DNA of 11,000 nt from Neocallimastix lanati (nom. inval.) (Eukaryota; Neocallimastigomycota; Neocallimastigomycetes; Neocallimastigales; Neocallimastigaceae), in NCBI GenBank assembly GCA_016946835.1, contig JACVTC010000021.1:454001-465000 (forward strand), read 5' to 3'. Below, one piece after another: positions 9,031-11,000 of the stretch. Position 1 is the stretch's first letter. Each line of letters opens with the position of its first letter. Under the pieces are notes generated by a model that was given only the letters and a program-made list of their open reading frames with translations, had not been told where the DNA came from and did not search any database. A program made the translations under genes and the position numbers.

Positions 9031-9312
9031 AATAAATAAATAATAAATAATAAATAATAAAAAGAGTATTTATTAATAAATAATAAATAATAAATAATTG
9101 AATAATAAATAATAAATAATAAATAATAAATAATAAATAATAAATAATAAATAATAAATAATAAATAATAAATAATAAATAATAAATAATAAATAATAAA
9201 TAATAAATAATAAATAATAAATAATAAATAATAAATAATAAATAATAAATAATAAATAATAAATAATAAATAATAATAAATAAATAAATAATAAATAAAT
9301 AAATAAATAATA
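9031..9312 (-). repeat. 7-bp satellite (AAATAAT)n, inverted relative to 6212-7030
   Basis: Near-perfect AAATAAT units, especially about 9107-9270, ending in AAAT tetramers. An exact reverse complement of the 25-bp satellite word found at 6283 lies at 9056-9080, so this array belongs to the same family in opposite orientation. Confidence 0.9.
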
Positions 9313-9427
9313 TTTAATTTTTAATATTTAATTTTTTATTTTTAATTAAGATTTGAAGTACAAATTAAAAATAAGAAAATTAAAAAAAAAAAAAAAAAAA
9401 AAGTAAAAAAAAAAATTTTTTTTTCAG

Positions 9428-9435
9428 TATAAATA
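9428..9435 (+). promoter_or_regulatory. Possible TATA box of the plus-strand gene
   Basis: TATAAATA lies in a slightly less AT-biased stretch (TTCAGTATAAATACTTC) about 190 nt upstream of the ATG at 9625. It is the best-placed candidate, but such octamers arise often by chance here. Confidence 0.3.
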
Positions 9436-9505
9436 CTTCAAAAAAAGTCCACATTTTATATTTTTTAAACACAAAAACAAAAATAAAAATAAGTTAAAAA
9501 TAAGT

Positions 9506-9525
9506 AAAATAAATAAATAAACAAA

Positions 9526-9556
<31 letters not shown>

Positions 9557-9558
9557 AT
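9506..9558 (+). repeat. (AAAT)n in the probable 5' leader
   Basis: About thirteen AAAT units with one AAAC interruption lie 67-119 nt upstream of the start codon. If transcription starts below the TATA-like site, this repeat is in the 5' untranslated region. Confidence 0.85.
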
Positions 9559-9624
9559 AGAGAAAAGTCAATTATTATATATTAACTTATTTAAATAAAG
9601 AAATAAAAATAATAAAATAATAAA

Positions 9625-10634
9625 ATGATTCATAAATTACTTCCTTTACTTTTTGGTAATATTTATATTAAATGAGATTTATTTTTAAAAATAAAACATA
9701 TTATAAAAATATTAAATTGAGATGAATGTGAATTGAATTATTTTTTAATTATTTATTTTTTTTTATACTATTTAAGATATTATTCTATTTAATAAGAACT
9801 ATTTTTTTTATAATTAAATAGAATGTAACATAAATTGAATAGAATTGAATTTATTGAATAATAATTAAAATAAATAATATTATTTCTAATTTTTTTTTTT
9901 TCTTTCTATTTTAAATTATATACATATACTTATTCTCCTTGTTTTATAGTACTTATAAATAGTGTTTTGGCAGTAAAACCATTCATTCAAAAAGGAGAAC
10001 GTCCAGAACTTTTTGAATTATTAGATAATGAAGTGGCTGTCATTCGAGTCACTTTAGATGATATCTCTTTTAGTCAATTAAAGGATAGAGCTGATTTTAA
10101 AGGCCTCCAATCCCCAAGACAAAATTTAACGGATTCGTTTAATTTAGTTAGGGAAAGAGTGACCTATGTACTCGATGGCTTTAATATGAATTATACAGAA
10201 TGGCTCCCTGGATTTGATTTAAAGAAAGAATTACCAGAATTAAATATTGGTGATGATGGTTATCCTCATTTAAATTATGATGAAATCATCGCTGGAATGG
10301 ATTTTAATATTAGAAATTATATTGATTTTGATTTTGTTAATGATAATTTAGAGTTATTCATTTATCAAAGTAATCCAAAATTTAATATCACTAAAATTAA
10401 TAATAAAATTAATGATTTAGCCAGTTCACAAACTAATTTTTATCGTCGTACGGATGAAATTACCTCTATTCCAGAATCTATCGAAGATCAGTTAAATACG
10501 AATAACAATTATGATACCCAAATTATGCCATTATATGGTTCTATCATTAATTCAAATATAACTTTATTTAATGGTGTTACCATTGATCGTAAATCAAATG
10601 AAAGTAAATATTAAAAAAAAAAAAAATTTACAAC

Positions 10635-10678
<44 letters not shown>

Positions 10679-10679
10679 T

Positions 10680-10733
<54 letters not shown>

Positions 10734-11000
10734 TTATAATAATAATAATAATAATTTATAATAATAATAATAATTTATAATAATAATAATAATAATATAA
10801 AATTTTACATTATATATATAAATTATTTGTTTATTGATTGATTTTTCAATTATATTTTTAATTAAAAATATTATTATATAATTTATTTAGAAATAATTGA
10901 AGAACAATTAAATAGTATTATGAACAATGATGATATTAATGATGATGAAGAAAATGAAGATGAAGGGGAAGAAGAGGATGAATATGAAGAGGATGAAACT
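9625..11000 (+). CDS. Putative secreted CotH-like protein, exons 9625-9655, 9950-10603, 10891-11000 (3' end outside window)
   Basis: The long open frame of the second exon lacks its own ATG (it appears to begin at a TTG at 9967). Splicing GGTAATA at 9655/9656 to TTTATAG ending at 9949 supplies ATG at 9625 and yields MIHKLLPLLFVLINSVLA, a textbook signal peptide with likely cleavage after residue 18. A second phase-1 intron (GTAAAT at 10604, TTTAG ending at 10890) removes the apparent stop at 10612 and keeps the frame open to the window end, giving 265 residues. The segments VAVIRVTLDD (39-48), LPGFDLKKELPELN (96-109) and IGDDGYPHLN (110-119) resemble N-terminal regions of gut-fungal CotH-domain secreted proteins as I remember them. 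Residues 242-264 are 18/23 Asp or Glu. The CotH core kinase-like motifs would lie beyond the window, so the family is inferred. The start has A at -3. Confidence 0.72.
9656..9949 (+). other. Intron 1 of the plus-strand gene (phase 1, 294 nt)
   Basis: Begins GTAATA and ends TTGTTTTATAG after a pyrimidine-rich stretch (T run and CTTTCTATTTT, about 9891-9910). TTCTAATTT near 9886 is a possible branch site. The intron splits the Val codon at residue 11 inside the signal peptide. It is support by coding logic only; no transcript evidence is available. Confidence 0.75.
10604..10890 (+). other. Intron 2 of the plus-strand gene (phase 1, 287 nt)
   Basis: Begins GTAAAT and ends AATTTATTTAG. It removes a TAA at 10612-10614 and joins Asn-Glu to Lys-Ile-Ile-Glu-Glu, after which the frame stays open for 110 nt of non-random, acidic sequence. 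More than half of the intron is AAT microsatellite. Confidence 0.75.
10637..10797 (+). repeat. Interrupted (AAT)n microsatellite inside intron 2
   Basis: Blocks of ATAATAATA are separated by TTTATAATAA interruptions at about 10678, 10733, 10755 and 10775, the blocks shortening toward the 3' side. The arrangement suggests duplication of a block plus its interrupter. Confidence 0.9.

Noticed and set aside
9967-9969. TTG as start codon of the plus-strand gene
   Set aside because: Non-ATG starts are rare in nuclear genes. The frame continues upstream to a good splice acceptor, and exon 1 completes a signal peptide.

Overview
The window looks like an extremely AT-rich eukaryotic nuclear genome, most likely an anaerobic gut fungus (Neocallimastigomycota). 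The non-coding DNA is almost pure A/T, with long homopolymer runs and ATT/AAT-type satellites. The only clearly GC-richer stretches are two gene pieces, one exon-like island and one transposon-like element. The plus-strand gene has spliceosomal introns and an N-terminal region resembling gut-fungal CotH-type secreted proteins. That resemblance is from memory of the family and no search was run. Dictyostelium- or Plasmodium-like genomes are alternatives on base composition alone but fit the protein content less well.

Layout. 1-1600 (minus): a 533-codon open frame, cut by the left window edge, whose protein seems to contain four winged-helix-like repeats and a poly-Asn tract. 1601-9624: about 8 kb without a confidently intact gene. 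It holds a poly(dA:dT) promoter-like tract, (TTTA)n DNA, a 113-bp tandem duplication (2648-2872), a 23-bp tandem array (3430-3567), a GC-richer exon-like or pseudogene island (4550-4712, minus), a MITE-like element with 26-bp terminal inverted repeats (5457-5669), two further inverted-repeat structures (5802-6002 and 6063-6149), about 0.8 kb of 7-bp satellite (6212-7030), a diverged direct duplication (7451-7611), a perfect 37-bp-arm hairpin (7703-7787), and A-rich satellites (8454-8645 and 9031-9312), the last being the 7-bp satellite in inverted orientation. 9625-11000 (plus): a gene running off the right edge, reconstructed here as three exons. A 31-nt first exon supplies the start codon and most of a signal peptide. 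The long open frame that begins at a TTG is its second exon, and the third exon encodes an acidic tract.

The two genes are divergently oriented and show no evident functional link. The minus-strand gene is probably intracellular (no signal peptide seen) and the plus-strand gene is probably secreted or cell-surface. The intervening 8 kb looks like a sink for simple repeats and small non-autonomous foldback elements, not a cryptic operon or defence system.
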